A DNA stretch of 64,000 nt from UMGS1783 sp900555065 (GCA_937991645.1 CALKPL010000038.1:1-64000), one strand, 5' to 3'. Positions 56,534-64,000 are shown, counted from the stretch's first letter. Notes: generated by a model not told the origin, from the letters alone. Numbers and translations are program-made.

Positions 56534-56707
56534 ATGGATTCTAAGACGAAAGAGGCTCTGAACAGATTCAAAATGGAATGTGCGAGCGAAGTGGGCGTTA
56601 GCCTGAAGCAGGGTTACAACGGCGACCTTTCTTCCAAGCAGGCTGGTTCCATCGGCGGCCAGATGGTTAAGAAGATGATTCAGCGTTATGAAGAGAGCAT
56701 GAAGTAA
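56534..56707 (+). CDS. Alpha/beta-type small acid-soluble spore protein, 57 aa
   Basis: Coats and protects spore DNA and is degraded at germination. From the ATG at 56534 (perfect AGGAGGTG site) it reads as LNRFKMECASEVGVSL, then KQGYNGDLSSKQAGSIGGQM and VKKMIQRYEE. The FK.E.A.E.GV segment around the GPR protease cleavage site and the GS.GG.MVK.MI segment are the two conserved SASP blocks. A short Cys-containing variant. Followed by a terminator. Confidence 0.92.
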   Translation: MDSKTKEALNRFKMECASEVGVSLKQGYNGDLSSKQAGSIGGQMVKKMIQRYEESMK

Positions 56708-56744
56708 GAATTGATATATTCTTATCATTTATGATAACGGTTAT

Positions 56745-56791
56745 GGCTCCCATTCGGCGGACTTGTCCCCGGGCGGGAGCCCGTTATTTTA
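56745..56791 (+). terminator. Terminator of the SASP gene
   Basis: 7-bp outer stem GGCTCCC / GGGAGCC, large GC-rich loop with inner pairing, then CGTTATTTTATG. Confidence 0.6.
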
Positions 56792-56858
56792 TGTTGATTT
56801 TCAAACCCAAATCCGATACAATATAAACAACAAAAGACCGGAAAGGATGAATACGCAG

Positions 56859-58541
56859 ATGGAGAACCGATGTTTTTTGCTTGACGGAGGTATGGGAACC
56901 ATGCTCGCAAGCCGTATCGACATGCCGGCTACACTGCCGGAATCGGTCAACATCACCCACCCGGATATCCTGACGGATATTCACCGCGAATATATCCGCG
57001 CCGGCGCGGATTATATTTATGCGAACACGTTCGGCGTAAACGGGCACAAGCTGCGCGGCAGCGATTATACTGTGGACCAGCTGATCGGCGCGGCGATCCG
57101 GAACGCAAAGGCGGCGATTGCAACGGAAGGTCGAAACGACGTAAAAGTCGCGCTGGACCTCGGCCCGCTCGGCGAGATGCTCGAGCCCATGGGCACGCTC
57201 ACCTTCGACGGCGCCTATGAGCTGTTCCGCGAGTCGGTGATCGCCGGAGAACGCCATGGCGCGGATCTCGTCGTATTCGAAACCTTTTCCGATCTGCTCG
57301 AGCTCAAGGCCGGGCTGCTCGCCGCCCGTGAAAACACTTCCCTGCCCGTTTTCTGCACCATGACCTTTACGGAAAGCGGCAAGACTTTTGCCGGCGTTTC
57401 CGTGGCGAGCGCCGCGGTCGCGCTCACCGCGCTCGGCGCAAGCGCGGTCGGCATCAACTGCTCGCTCGGCCCGGTGCAAATTTATCCCATGATCCAGGAG
57501 ATGGCGAGGTACACCGACCTGCCGCTGATTGTGAAGGCGAACGCGGGACTGCCGAAAGACGGCGCGGCCGTATACGATATCGGCCCGGAAGTCTTTGCGG
57601 AAATGGCGCCGAAATTCGTCGAGGCGGGCACGCGCTATATAGGCGGCTGCTGCGGGACTACGCCGGCTTACATAGCCGCGATTCACGGCGCGGTCGAAGG
57701 CCTGTCCCTGCCCCCGGCCCGTACGGTGCCGACCGCCGTATGCAGCGCGCGGGAGACGGTGACGCTCGAACGGACGCGCGTCGTCGGCGAGCAGATCAAC
57801 CCCAGCGGCAAAGACGCGTTCGCAGACGCGCTGCGCGCGGGCAGTACAGATTGTGTGCTGGACCTTGTGTTTGCGCAGGAGAATGCGGATATTCTCGACG
57901 TGAACATTTCCCTTCCCGAGCTGGACGAACCGGCCGTCATGGCTGAAACCGTACGCCTGATCCAGGACGTATGCCACAAGCCGCTGCAGATCGACACGGC
58001 AAACCCCGCCGCCATGGAGGCGGGCCTGCGCGCCTGTAACGGTAGGCCGATCCTCAACTCAGTGACAGGAGAAGAAGAAAAGCTGCATGCCATGCTCCCT
58101 CTCGCCAAAAAGTACGGCGCGGTAGTCGTCGGCCTGACCATGGACGAGAGCGGCCTGCCCGATACGGCGGAGCGCAGGCTGGAAATTGCTCGAAAAATCG
58201 TCGAACGCGCCGAGACGTTCGGCATCCGCCGCCGGGACGTTGTGATCGACTGCCTGTCCCTGCCCGTCGCCGTGTATCCCGACCAGGCGCTTGAGACGCT
58301 CAAGGCGGTCGCGCTCGTCAGGCGGGAACTGGGCGTACGCACGATGCTCGGCATTTCAAACGTCTCTTTCGGCATGCCGGACCGGGAGCGGATCAACGCC
58401 GCGTTTCTGACCATGGCCCTGGCCGCCGGGCTCGACCTGCCCATTCTCAACCCGGAATGCGAGCAGGTGATGGCCGCGTTGGACTGCGCGCTGCTCCTTC
58501 GCGGGGACGAAGAGGGTATGCTGCGTTTTCTGCACCGCTGA
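56859..58541 (+). CDS. metH: Short MetH: homocysteine-binding and pterin-binding domains only
   Basis: Start placed at the ATG at 56859 with an AAAGGA site; 560 residues. Residues 1-290: homocysteine S-methyltransferase barrel (LLDGGMGTMLASRIDMP, YANTFGVNGHKL) with zinc cysteines in GINCSLGP (near 199) and GGCCGTTP (near 263). Residues 310-560: pterin-binding barrel (VVGEQINPSGKDAF, ILDVNISLPELDE, QIDTANPAAMEAGL, NSVTGEEEKLHAML, GISNVSFGMPDR). The cobalamin-binding and activation domains of full MetH are absent, so a separate corrinoid protein is needed. No SAM riboswitch is visible upstream. Confidence 0.92.
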   Translation: MENRCFLLDGGMGTMLASRIDMPATLPESVNITHPDILTDIHREYIRAGADYIYANTFGVNGHKLRGSDYTVDQLIGAAIRNAKAAIATEGRNDVKVALDLGPLGEMLEPMGTLTFDGAYELFRESVIAGERHGADLVVFETFSDLLELKAGLLAARENTSLPVFCTMTFTESGKTFAGVSVASAAVALTALGASAVGINCSLGPVQIYPMIQEMARYTDLPLIVKANAGLPKDGAAVYDIGPEVFAEMAPKFVEAGTRYIGGCCGTTPAYIAAIHGAVEGLSLPPARTVPTAVCSARETVTLERTRVVGEQINPSGKDAFADALRAGSTDCVLDLVFAQENADILDVNISLPELDEPAVMAETVRLIQDVCHKPLQIDTANPAAMEAGLRACNGRPILNSVTGEEEKLHAMLPLAKKYGAVVVGLTMDESGLPDTAERRLEIARKIVERAETFGIRRRDVVIDCLSLPVAVYPDQALETLKAVALVRRELGVRTMLGISNVSFGMPDRERINAAFLTMALAAGLDLPILNPECEQVMAALDCALLLRGDEEGMLRFLHR

Positions 58542-58980
58542 TGCATACGAAAATCCCTGCGTTTGCAGGATAATACAATAGGCGCGGAATAAGCCAACCG
58601 CCGATAAGCAAGTTTTGAAAGCAACCGAACTTTACGGCTGGCAAACAGATCTCGATTAAAAGCGGACAGGAAGCCTAACGGCTTTTTGCCCGCTTTCTCT
58701 ATATCTCGTGGAGCGTTCTCGCACATCGCCGTGCTGTTTTCTCCGCAATTCCCTGCAGGCGTTCCATCCCGCATTGCGCAGCCCATTTTGCAAAAAGAGT
58801 TAAAATTTTCTTCGCCATGTTCTCGATACGGTTCGCACATGCCATTTTACTCGCTCCGTTCTCCCGATTAGGTCGAGCGGCAGCGATGCCCTGTGGCGTA
58901 AAGCCATATGTGCGTTAGGCAAAAAAAAGTGCGAGGTATGGTTCGTATATTCATATGGCAATCTAATTTTTAACAAGAAA
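58542..58980. other. Gene-poor stretch; possible dispersed repeat
   Basis: About 440 bases between metH and the lipoprotein terminator. A small nested hairpin (GAAGCC-TAAC-GGCTTTTT, about 58670-58688) may end metH. The rest carries the 48-codon minus-strand ORF at 58699-58845 and otherwise nothing I recognise. Composition differs from the flanking metH gene. Confidence 0.5.
58699..58845 (-). CDS. Possible small basic protein, 48 aa
   Basis: A frame from the ATG at 58843-58845 with a GGAG site ten bases upstream. It reads MACANRIENMAKKILTLFAK, then Trp and a basic amphipathic remainder ending ARTLHEI. It has no family I can name, and its existence as a gene is uncertain. Similar short basic ORFs occur in repeated elements of gut Clostridia (from memory, not checked). 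Confidence 0.3.
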   Translation of the reverse strand: MACANRIENMAKKILTLFAKWAAQCGMERLQGIAEKTARRCARTLHEI

Positions 58981-59018
58981 AACGGCGGTGGAAATCACTT
59001 GTTTCTCAACCGCCGCTT
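58974..59018 (-). terminator. Terminator of the lipoprotein gene
   Basis: Minus strand: CGGCGGT / ACCGCCG outer stem with an inner GAAA/TTTC stem, followed by TTTTTCTTGTT. Confidence 0.85.
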
Positions 59019-59053
59019 ATCAGTGTTCCAAAACCGCAAAACAGTTTTTAGAA

Positions 59054-59719
59054 TTATGATTCGCTTACAAGCTCAATATTGACATCGCCGTTATTGCACG
59101 ATACATTCAGCGTTTTTTCGCCGCCATCTTTCTGATCCGGCAGATTGCTTTCACCCTTTTTTATTTCGGACTGAATGGCAAAATCATCATAACCTCCTAC
59201 AACCGCACCAGAGATATCCCCGTTTTTAGCACTCAGAGTCAAGGCATTGCCTACATCCAGGTTTTCAAAGGTAATATTTCCGCCATTCGAAGAAATGCTT
59301 ATACTTTTGTTTACCGACAGTGCAAAAAGCGTTATATCCTCGTTTGTTGTAGACAGCGTAAGGGCGTCTAGAAATGCGTCCGGTATCTGCAGCGATATTT
59401 TCCGATCTTCAGCAGAGGGCTTCACTCCAATATATTCTGTCCATTCTTTGTTGCTTGCGCTTGTCATGGTCAACACATTTTCGTCAGAAACAGAAATATT
59501 GTAATACTCTTTGCTGTTTTCAGAATATTGCATATGGACTTGTTCGTCCTCGGACAACGACACCTCAATTTCTCGATCCCGCACATCAAGATTGATCTCA
59601 TTGATCTGCGTATCTGCCGTGTAGCTTTTTTTCTCAAATGGCTCGTCGCTGTTTGCGCAACCCGTTAAAATGAAACTGCCCAATATAAGGCAAAACACAA
59701 GCGATATGATTTTTTTCAT
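59054..59719 (-). CDS. Lipoprotein with DUF4097-like beta-repeat domain
   Basis: Signal peptide with lipobox LTGC at about residues 18-21, so it is anchored outside the membrane. The mature part is a repetitive beta-helix or beta-prism of the DUF4097 kind: INLDVRDREIEVSLSEDEQV, LTLSTTNEDITLFALSVNKS, SISSNGGNITFENLDVGNAL, LSAKNGDISGAVVGG, NVSCNNGDVNIEL. Adhesin-like DUF4097 proteins often respond to envelope stress. Divergent from a MerR-type regulator. Confidence 0.8.
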   Translation of the reverse strand: MKKIISLVFCLILGSFILTGCANSDEPFEKKSYTADTQINEINLDVRDREIEVSLSEDEQVHMQYSENSKEYYNISVSDENVLTMTSASNKEWTEYIGVKPSAEDRKISLQIPDAFLDALTLSTTNEDITLFALSVNKSISISSNGGNITFENLDVGNALTLSAKNGDISGAVVGGYDDFAIQSEIKKGESNLPDQKDGGEKTLNVSCNNGDVNIELVSES

Positions 59720-59740
59720 AGTGATTCCTCCTATAATTTT

Positions 59741-59769
59741 ATTGTAGATTAAAGTTTCTAATCCTTGTT
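59741..59769 (-). promoter_or_regulatory. Promoter of the lipoprotein gene with a dyad filling its spacer
   Basis: Minus strand: poor -35 AACAAG (59764-59769), 17-base spacer, -10 TACAAT (59741-59746). The spacer is exactly the dyad GATTAGAAACTTTAATC (59747-59763). A weak -35 plus an inter-box dyad suggests control by an activator, probably the adjacent MerR protein. Confidence 0.5.
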
Positions 59770-59847
59770 TTTTCGTGAGGTTGAGCCGCTTGTGTGCGTA
59801 CTATCATGCAGCCAATCCAATCCTGCCAATCGGGCGTTGATGATCTA

Positions 59848-59902
59848 TTGCGTTGTGAAATATCCTATGCTAAAATGATTATAAACCTTTGTGCAACACA
59901 AA
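59848..59902 (+). promoter_or_regulatory. Promoter and dyad upstream of the merR-type gene
   Basis: TTGCGT (59848-59853), 17-base spacer, TAAAAT (59871-59876). A dyad TTTGTG-CAA-CACAAA (59888-59902) follows the start site, suitable for repression. Confidence 0.5.
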
Positions 59903-59923
59903 AGTCAATAGGGGATCATAGAA

Positions 59924-60715
59924 ATGAAAAAATATTTTTCAATTGGAGAAGCGGCAATGGCTGTCCGGACAACGAGCGAAACGCTGCGGCATTATGATCG
60001 TATCGGATTAGTGAAACCAAGCAAAAAAGACGAATGGACCCACTATCGCTATTATACCGAGCAGGACATTGTACGGTTGCATACGGTTCGGGCTTTGCAG
60101 GTTATGGATTTGCCTTTGCAGGAAATAAAAAAGGTTTTAGAATATGACGATCTTGAAAAAATCGTGGACTTTTTAGCGCAAGCAGAAAAAAAGGCTGATA
60201 AAAAAATAGCGGCACTCCAGTATAGCAAATCAAAAATCCAGTTAGCAAAAGCGGATTATGAACGGAAATTGCAGGGACAACAAAAGTTCAATCATACTTT
60301 TCTCAAAGATTATCCAGAGCGCGTTCTTTTGCTCTCAGATACATTGGAAGTGCCAACGCTTGATAATCTTTGGAATTATCTCAGCCATTTTTACGATAAA
60401 ATTACTCCTGCCTTAAAAGAGCAATTTACCTTTGAGGATTTAGCTGGCATATACACCGAAAACGGAATAGCGAGGCTCTTCGCCGTCTGTACCCGTTATG
60501 TGAAAATAGACGGATTAAAGGTACTGCCCAAAGGAAAATACCTATGCGCTTACTGTACTGAAGAAAACAGAGAGCAGATGCTGCGCGAGCTAATACACAT
60601 GGCCCGGACACAATATGGCGTAGCGCCGGCATTTACTGTACAGCTCATTGTTGTATCAGGTATATTGCAGTGGAATTATGAAATACAGGTTCATGTTGGC
60701 AGAGAAACTACATAG
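59924..60715 (+). CDS. MerR-family regulator with GyrI-like effector domain
   Basis: Residues 1-70 form the MerR winged helix (YFSIGEAAMAVRTTSETLRH, YDRIGLVKPSKK, TEQDIVRLHTVRALQVMDL), then the coiled-coil linker (IVDFLAQAEKKADKKIAAL). Residues about 150-263 resemble the BmrR/GyrI-type drug-binding barrel (IDGLKVLPKGKYLCAYCTEE). This plan is typical of multidrug- or lipophile-sensing regulators. The likely target is the divergent lipoprotein gene and itself; no efflux pump is adjacent. Confidence 0.88.
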   Translation: MKKYFSIGEAAMAVRTTSETLRHYDRIGLVKPSKKDEWTHYRYYTEQDIVRLHTVRALQVMDLPLQEIKKVLEYDDLEKIVDFLAQAEKKADKKIAALQYSKSKIQLAKADYERKLQGQQKFNHTFLKDYPERVLLLSDTLEVPTLDNLWNYLSHFYDKITPALKEQFTFEDLAGIYTENGIARLFAVCTRYVKIDGLKVLPKGKYLCAYCTEENREQMLRELIHMARTQYGVAPAFTVQLIVVSGILQWNYEIQVHVGRETT

Positions 60716-61069
60716 AAACGCAAAACAGGCCGCGAAATGGTGGGCGTCTACGAATAGGATAAAGCGGATTTTGGACAGTTTTGCGCCCGTCATCCGCAAA
60801 TACCGGGGGATTGCAGAATGAACGCCCACGATTTGTAAATACGTTTGTGACGAAGACCATTGCTCATGCGCCGTACAAATCCGGCGGCTACCGCCTGCAG
60901 GATCCCGGGCATTGAAACCAGACGAAGACAAATGATTGAACGGTAATAAAAGCAGGACGGCATGGCAAAATGCCATACCGTCCTGCAAGATACAACTGGT
61001 TCCTTATGGGTGCGCGGCTTGCCCGCGCCCTTCTTTTCTTTTTTATCCAAACCTCTGCGTAATACTACC
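60716..61069. other. Intergenic stretch with the panT terminator
   Basis: About 235 bases after the merR-type gene show no supported frame. At 60952-60986 a 16-bp stem GCAGGACGGCATGGCA / TGCCATACCGTCCTGC (one mismatch) on the minus strand is followed by TTTTATT and terminates the panT gene. Confidence 0.6.
60945..60986 (-). terminator. Terminator of panT
   Basis: Long near-perfect hairpin (16 bp, AAA loop) followed on the minus strand by TTTTATTACC. Confidence 0.85.
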
Positions 61070-61684
61070 CTACCTTTTTAATGCGGAAGCGAGCGCCTTG
61101 CTGATCGCGGTGCCGAGCAGGAAACAGGCGGCCGCCTCGATTACGCCGTTGAGCGCGACAAAGGCCACGGCGAAGGACAGCAGGTTGGCTGCGCCCGCCT
61201 CCGCCATCAGTCCCTGTATATAGGACGAGGAGCCGAAGAGAAGGATCATCCCGCCGACAAAGAAGACCGTGTTCAGGATCGGCGCGGCAAGGCTTGTCAC
61301 GGCATAGGACACAAACTTCGTGCGGTCCACTTTTTGCAGCGCGCGGAAAATCAACCCGGTCAGCCATCCCATAAGCACGCGGGCGAAAAAGCACAGAATA
61401 AACGTGTACACCGCGTTGATCTCCAGAAGCGCCGCGCCAAAGGCGCTCAGCCCAAAGCACTGGATAAAGCTCGTTAATCCGAATACGCCGCCCAGTATAG
61501 CGCCTGCGGTCGGCCCCATCAGGATCGCGCCGACGATGACGGGGACCTGAATAAAGGTGATTTCGAGCCCCGCTGTCTTGAGATAGCCGAGCGGGGTAAA
61601 GGCCATGACGAGGATAATTGCGATCAGGATAGCCATATAGACCAGCCTGCGGGTTTTATCCGTCAGTCTCGTTTGCGTTGACAT
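61070..61684 (-). CDS. panT: ECF transporter S component, probably PanT (pantothenate)
   Basis: Membrane-embedded substrate-binding subunit of an energy-coupling-factor vitamin importer. About six helices in 204 residues; the N-terminal LVYMAILIAIILVMAFTPLG with LEITFIQVPVIVGAILMGPT and ILGGVFGLTSFIQCFG is the ECF S pattern. Its place 54 bases after coaX, the pantothenate kinase gene, points to pantothenate as substrate. The shared A/T components are not in the window. Confidence 0.85.
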   Translation of the reverse strand: MSTQTRLTDKTRRLVYMAILIAIILVMAFTPLGYLKTAGLEITFIQVPVIVGAILMGPTAGAILGGVFGLTSFIQCFGLSAFGAALLEINAVYTFILCFFARVLMGWLTGLIFRALQKVDRTKFVSYAVTSLAAPILNTVFFVGGMILLFGSSSYIQGLMAEAGAANLLSFAVAFVALNGVIEAAACFLLGTAISKALASALKR

Positions 61685-61738
61685 ACTACATTCCTCCTGC
61701 TGCTGTTCCGATTCCGGATACAGCGCAAATTTGTGGTG

Positions 61739-62500
61739 TTAGCTGTTCTTTTTGTAGAGTTTATATAATCCTTCCAGCAAAAGGTTTGGATTCACGATAA
61801 CTTTATTTTTGCAGTACGGCGCGATCCTGGCCGAATGCCCGCCTGTCGCCACAACGGTCATGTCCCTGCCAAGCCGTTCGCGCATGCGCTCTATAATTCC
61901 GTCGATCATGGACGCGGTGCCGTAGACAATGCCGGATTTCATGGAATCAATGGTGTTGGTGCCGATGATGTCGGGCGGCGCCTCTACTCCGACGTCGAGC
62001 AGCTGCGCGGCATTCGCGGTAAGGGCGTTGAGTGAAGTGCGCACGCCGGGGAAGATGATGACGCCCAATATTTCAGCGCGTTCATCGATGACTGAAATCG
62101 TCGTCGCCGTGCCCATATCAAAGATCAGCAGCGGCGCGGGATAGGCTGCGTACGCAGCGACCGCGTCGGCGACAATGTCGCTGCCGAGCTCGGACGCCTT
62201 GTCGATCCGGATGTTCATGCCCGTCTTGATCCCCGGCCCGACGACCAGCGCCTCGGTCTTGAACGCTGTGCGGATAGCGGCGCGCACCGTATCGCTCAAC
62301 TGCGGCACGACGCAGGATATAATCGCGCCGGTAACCGGCCGGTCCATGCCGTACAGAGCGAATATGTCCTTCAGATCGATGGCGTATTCGTCCGCGAGCT
62401 TGTTCTTGTCCGTACTCATGCGCGCGCTGAATGTGAGCACGTCGTTGTCAAACGCGCCCACAACGATATTCGTGTTCCCAACGTCGATAGCCAGTATCAT
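61739..62500 (-). CDS. coaX: Type III pantothenate kinase
   Basis: First step of coenzyme A synthesis. Start placed at the ATG at 62498-62500 (MILAIDVGNT), which has a GGGGG site at good spacing; an ATG two codons upstream is possible. 253 residues. Phosphate-binding DVGNTNIVVGAFD at the start, SCVVPQLSDT, the GxGxxT-type GPGIKTGMNIRIDKASELGS, DMGTATTISVIDERAEILG and VATGGHSARIAPY. Operon with panT. Confidence 0.96.
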   Translation of the reverse strand: MILAIDVGNTNIVVGAFDNDVLTFSARMSTDKNKLADEYAIDLKDIFALYGMDRPVTGAIISCVVPQLSDTVRAAIRTAFKTEALVVGPGIKTGMNIRIDKASELGSDIVADAVAAYAAYPAPLLIFDMGTATTISVIDERAEILGVIIFPGVRTSLNALTANAAQLLDVGVEAPPDIIGTNTIDSMKSGIVYGTASMIDGIIERMRERLGRDMTVVATGGHSARIAPYCKNKVIVNPNLLLEGLYKLYKKNS

Positions 62501-62624
62501 GTGCATCCCCCGCTTTGTCTTTTATTTTTTATATTGTATATGATACGAACTGAAAAATCAATCCCCTTTGCACAGGCCATCGCCGCGCCGCGCACAGTTT
62601 CGCCCTTGCATTTGTAAGAAAGAC

Positions 62625-62654
62625 TTGACAAGCCTCTGTGGGTTTGTATATAAT
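62625..62654 (+). promoter_or_regulatory. Promoter of rpmH
   Basis: TTGACA (62625-62630), 18-base spacer, TATAAT (62649-62654). The leader of about 70 bases contains an AT-rich hairpin (TTATCAT..ATGATAA, 62680-62701). Confidence 0.85.
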
Positions 62655-62731
62655 ATATGAGCGTCTAAAACTCATGGATTATCATATTATTTCATGATAA
62701 GTATACTATATCCGTACTGGAGGTGTCACGC

Positions 62732-62866
62732 GTGGTAAGAACCTATCAGCCCAAAAAGCGGCAGAGAAGCAAAGTGCATGGATTCCGGAAAAGAATGCAC
62801 ACTTCCTCCGGCAGAGCCGTATTGTCCCGCCGCAGAGCCAGAGGCAGAGTGCGTCTCTCCCACTGA
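62732..62866 (+). CDS. rpmH: 50S ribosomal protein bL34
   Basis: 44 residues from a GTG at 62732 (CTGGAGGTG site): MVRTYQPKKRQRSKVHGFRK, then RMHTSSGRAVLSRRRARGR and a final SH. The whole sequence matches the bL34 signature. First gene of rpmH-rnpA-yidD-yidC, the classic order near the origin in many bacteria; here no dnaA lies upstream. Confidence 0.97.
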   Translation: MVRTYQPKKRQRSKVHGFRKRMHTSSGRAVLSRRRARGRVRLSH

Positions 62867-62895
62867 GAGGCATGCCCGTCCGGTAAGGAGCTCGT

Positions 62896-63267
62896 ATGCG
62901 CAGCTTTGTTTCCTTAAACAAGAACAGAGATTTCATCAGGGCGTATAAAAAGGGCCGCTCGGCCGTTACGCCCTGTATTGCTTTGTATTCGCTGAAAAAC
63001 AGGCGGCAGACGAATCGGATCGGGATTACGGCAAGCAAGCGCATTGGCCGCGCCGTCCAGCGCAACCGGGCCAAACGCGTAATCCGGGAAGCGTTTTTAA
63101 TGCTCAAACCGCAGCTCAGGCCCGGCTACGACCTTGTCATCGTCGCGCGTTCACGGACGCCTTACCGCAAAACGCAGGACGTTTACGCGGATCTAAGACA
63201 GGCCGCGCTGCAGCAGAACCTGCTGCTGGACATGCAGGAGGACGCCGGCGCGCCGTCCCAAGGATGA
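62896..63267 (+). CDS. rnpA: Ribonuclease P protein component
   Basis: Protein cofactor of RNase P, which matures tRNA 5' ends. RSFVSLNKNRDFIRAYKKGR near the start and RIGITASKRIGRAVQRNRAK with RVIREAFLML (the RNR motif) near residue 45. 123 residues, normal. 30 bases after rpmH. Confidence 0.96.
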   Translation: MRSFVSLNKNRDFIRAYKKGRSAVTPCIALYSLKNRRQTNRIGITASKRIGRAVQRNRAKRVIREAFLMLKPQLRPGYDLVIVARSRTPYRKTQDVYADLRQAALQQNLLLDMQEDAGAPSQG

Positions 63268-63274
63268 TATAACA

Positions 63275-63502
63275 ATGAAAAAACTTTTGATAAGGCTGAT
63301 TCGCGCCTATCAGCGCAATATCTCTTCGCGCACTCCGCCCGCCTGCAGATTCATCCCCACCTGTTCGCAATATGCGATTGAAGCGTTGGAGATCCACGGT
63401 GTGGTGAAAGGAAGCCTGCTGGCGACGGCAAGGTTCTTCCGATGCAACCCCTTTTCCAAGGGCGGATATGACCCGGTGCCAAAACTACATCGTTGGAGGT
63501 AA
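63275..63502 (+). CDS. yidD: Membrane protein insertion efficiency factor YidD
   Basis: Small membrane-associated protein that helps YidC-dependent insertion. 75 residues: LIRAYQRNISSRTPPACRFI, PTCSQYAIEALEIHG, FRCNPFSKGGYDPVP, the three conserved blocks including the paired Cys. Seven bases after rnpA and two bases before the yidC start. Confidence 0.96.
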   Translation: MKKLLIRLIRAYQRNISSRTPPACRFIPTCSQYAIEALEIHGVVKGSLLATARFFRCNPFSKGGYDPVPKLHRWR

Positions 63503-63504
63503 TA

Positions 63505-64000
63505 ATGGGCGGTATTTTTGATATTATTAATATACCTATCGGGTATTTGATGAAGTATTGCTACCAGTTTACGCAGAGCTACGGTCTGGCGATCATTCTG
63601 GTAGCCGTTATCACAAAATTGCTGATGGCGCCTCTGGCCGTCAAGCAGCAGAAGAGCGCGCTGTCCCAGATGCGTTTTCAGCCCCGCCTGCGCAAGATCC
63701 AGTCGCAGTATGCGAACGACCGTGAAAAAATGCAGCGGGAAATGGCCAAGCTCCAGGCGGAGGGCTACAGTCCGGCCGCCGGATGCAGCAGTCTGCTCAT
63801 ACAGTTCCCGATCCTGATCGGTATTTACAACGTGATCCGCCATCCGCTCAAGTATATTATCGGCCTGAGTACGGATGTGCTCGAATCAATCGCCGGGATT
63901 ATGGGCGTTTCGGCTACTGCCACGGATTTTGAGATCAACGCCATAAACGCAATTTCAAGCAATTACGACAAGTTTGCAAGCGTGCTTGAGGGAACCGATT
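63505..64000 (+). CDS. yidC: Membrane protein insertase YidC (partial, runs off the window)
   Basis: Starts at the ATG at 63505 with a TTGGAGGT site. The first 165 residues are present: GYLMKYCYQFTQSYGLAIIL, the first conserved transmembrane segment VAVITKLLMAPLAVKQQKSA with the substrate-groove arginine region nearby, MRFQPRLRKIQSQYANDREK and the EGYSPAAGCSSLLIQFPILI segment. It lacks the large periplasmic domain of Gram-negative YidC, as in Firmicutes OxaA/SpoIIIJ. C-terminal half is beyond base 64000. Confidence 0.96.
   Translation, partial: MGGIFDIINIPIGYLMKYCYQFTQSYGLAIILVAVITKLLMAPLAVKQQKSALSQMRFQPRLRKIQSQYANDREKMQREMAKLQAEGYSPAAGCSSLLIQFPILIGIYNVIRHPLKYIIGLSTDVLESIAGIMGVSATATDFEINAINAISSNYDKFASVLEGTD

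Noticed and set aside
56708..56858. SAM or cobalamin riboswitch upstream of metH
   Set aside because: The gap is only about 150 bases and holds the SASP terminator; no conserved box is recognisable.
60790..61050. 86-codon minus-strand frame between panT and the merR-type gene
   Set aside because: It runs through the panT terminator hairpin and shows no ribosome binding site or family pattern.
62507..62624. Replication origin before rpmH
   Set aside because: No repeated TTATCCACA-type DnaA boxes and no dnaA gene next to it.
1..64000. CRISPR arrays or rRNA genes
   Set aside because: No regularly spaced direct repeats and no rRNA sequence recognised in the window.

Overview
The window looks like a chromosomal segment of an anaerobic, spore-forming member of the Clostridia. 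Spore genes are plain: yqfC/yqfD, a ylbJ-type membrane protein, a ger(A)(C)(B) germinant-receptor operon and an alpha/beta-type small acid-soluble spore protein. A complete [FeFe]-hydrogenase maturation set (TM1266-like, hydE, hydG, hydF) points to fermentative anaerobic life. Core gene order (yqfC-yqfD-phoH-ybeY-era-yqzL-recO; rpmH-rnpA-yidD-yidC; a T-box before cysE-cysS) is of the Firmicutes type. The genus cannot be read from the sequence; a gut Clostridia lineage, perhaps Christensenellales-like, is only a guess.

Bases 1 to about 13,100 are the early half of a temperate prophage. From right to left: a tyrosine integrase (12009-13022), an AT-rich lysogeny block (lipoprotein, membrane-anchored ImmA-type protease, CI-like repressor), a divergent switch with four 15-bp operators (9987-10084), then a long minus-strand early operon. 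That operon runs through Cro-like and Xis-like proteins, a Sak-type annealing protein with a YqaJ-type exonuclease, NinB-like, HNH and RusA proteins, a replication initiator with a DnaC-type loader, SSB, a DNA methylase with a Lar-type protein, and many small unknowns. Structural genes must lie beyond the left edge.

Bases 13.1-25.3 kb are accessory chromosome: a HAD phosphatase, a cysteine-free AhpD-fold protein, a divergent pair of paralogous XRE regulators enclosing a candidate non-coding RNA, a secreted membrane-anchored protein, a deoC-ROK-SIS sugar-phosphate operon, a SirTM/macrodomain/flavoprotein-ferredoxin operon, and an HxlR regulator divergent from two redox-type genes.

Bases 25.3-29.5 kb hold the hydrogenase maturation operon, preceded by a leader with a terminator-like hairpin. 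A tRNA-Thr(CGU) follows, then a serine hydrolase and a CopZ-like protein. Bases 32-40.9 kb (minus strand) are a housekeeping block: AlkZ-related, thpR, mutS2, recO, yqzL, era, ybeY, phoH, yqfD, yqfC. Bases 41-55 kb (plus strand) carry ylbJ, the ger operon, a HAD-IB phosphatase, recA-recX-rimO-pgsA, the cysteine T-box with cysE-cysS, and recG. Bases 55-64 kb carry a GT2-GtrA fusion, the SASP gene, a short MetH lacking the B12 domain, a MerR/lipoprotein divergon, panT-coaX, and rpmH-rnpA-yidD-yidC running off the right edge.

Regulatory logic visible in the DNA: matching dyads sit inside or beside promoters in three places (the prophage switch, the XRE pair, the MerR divergon); cysE-cysS is under a tRNA-Cys T-box; the hydrogenase operon has a possible transcription attenuator.
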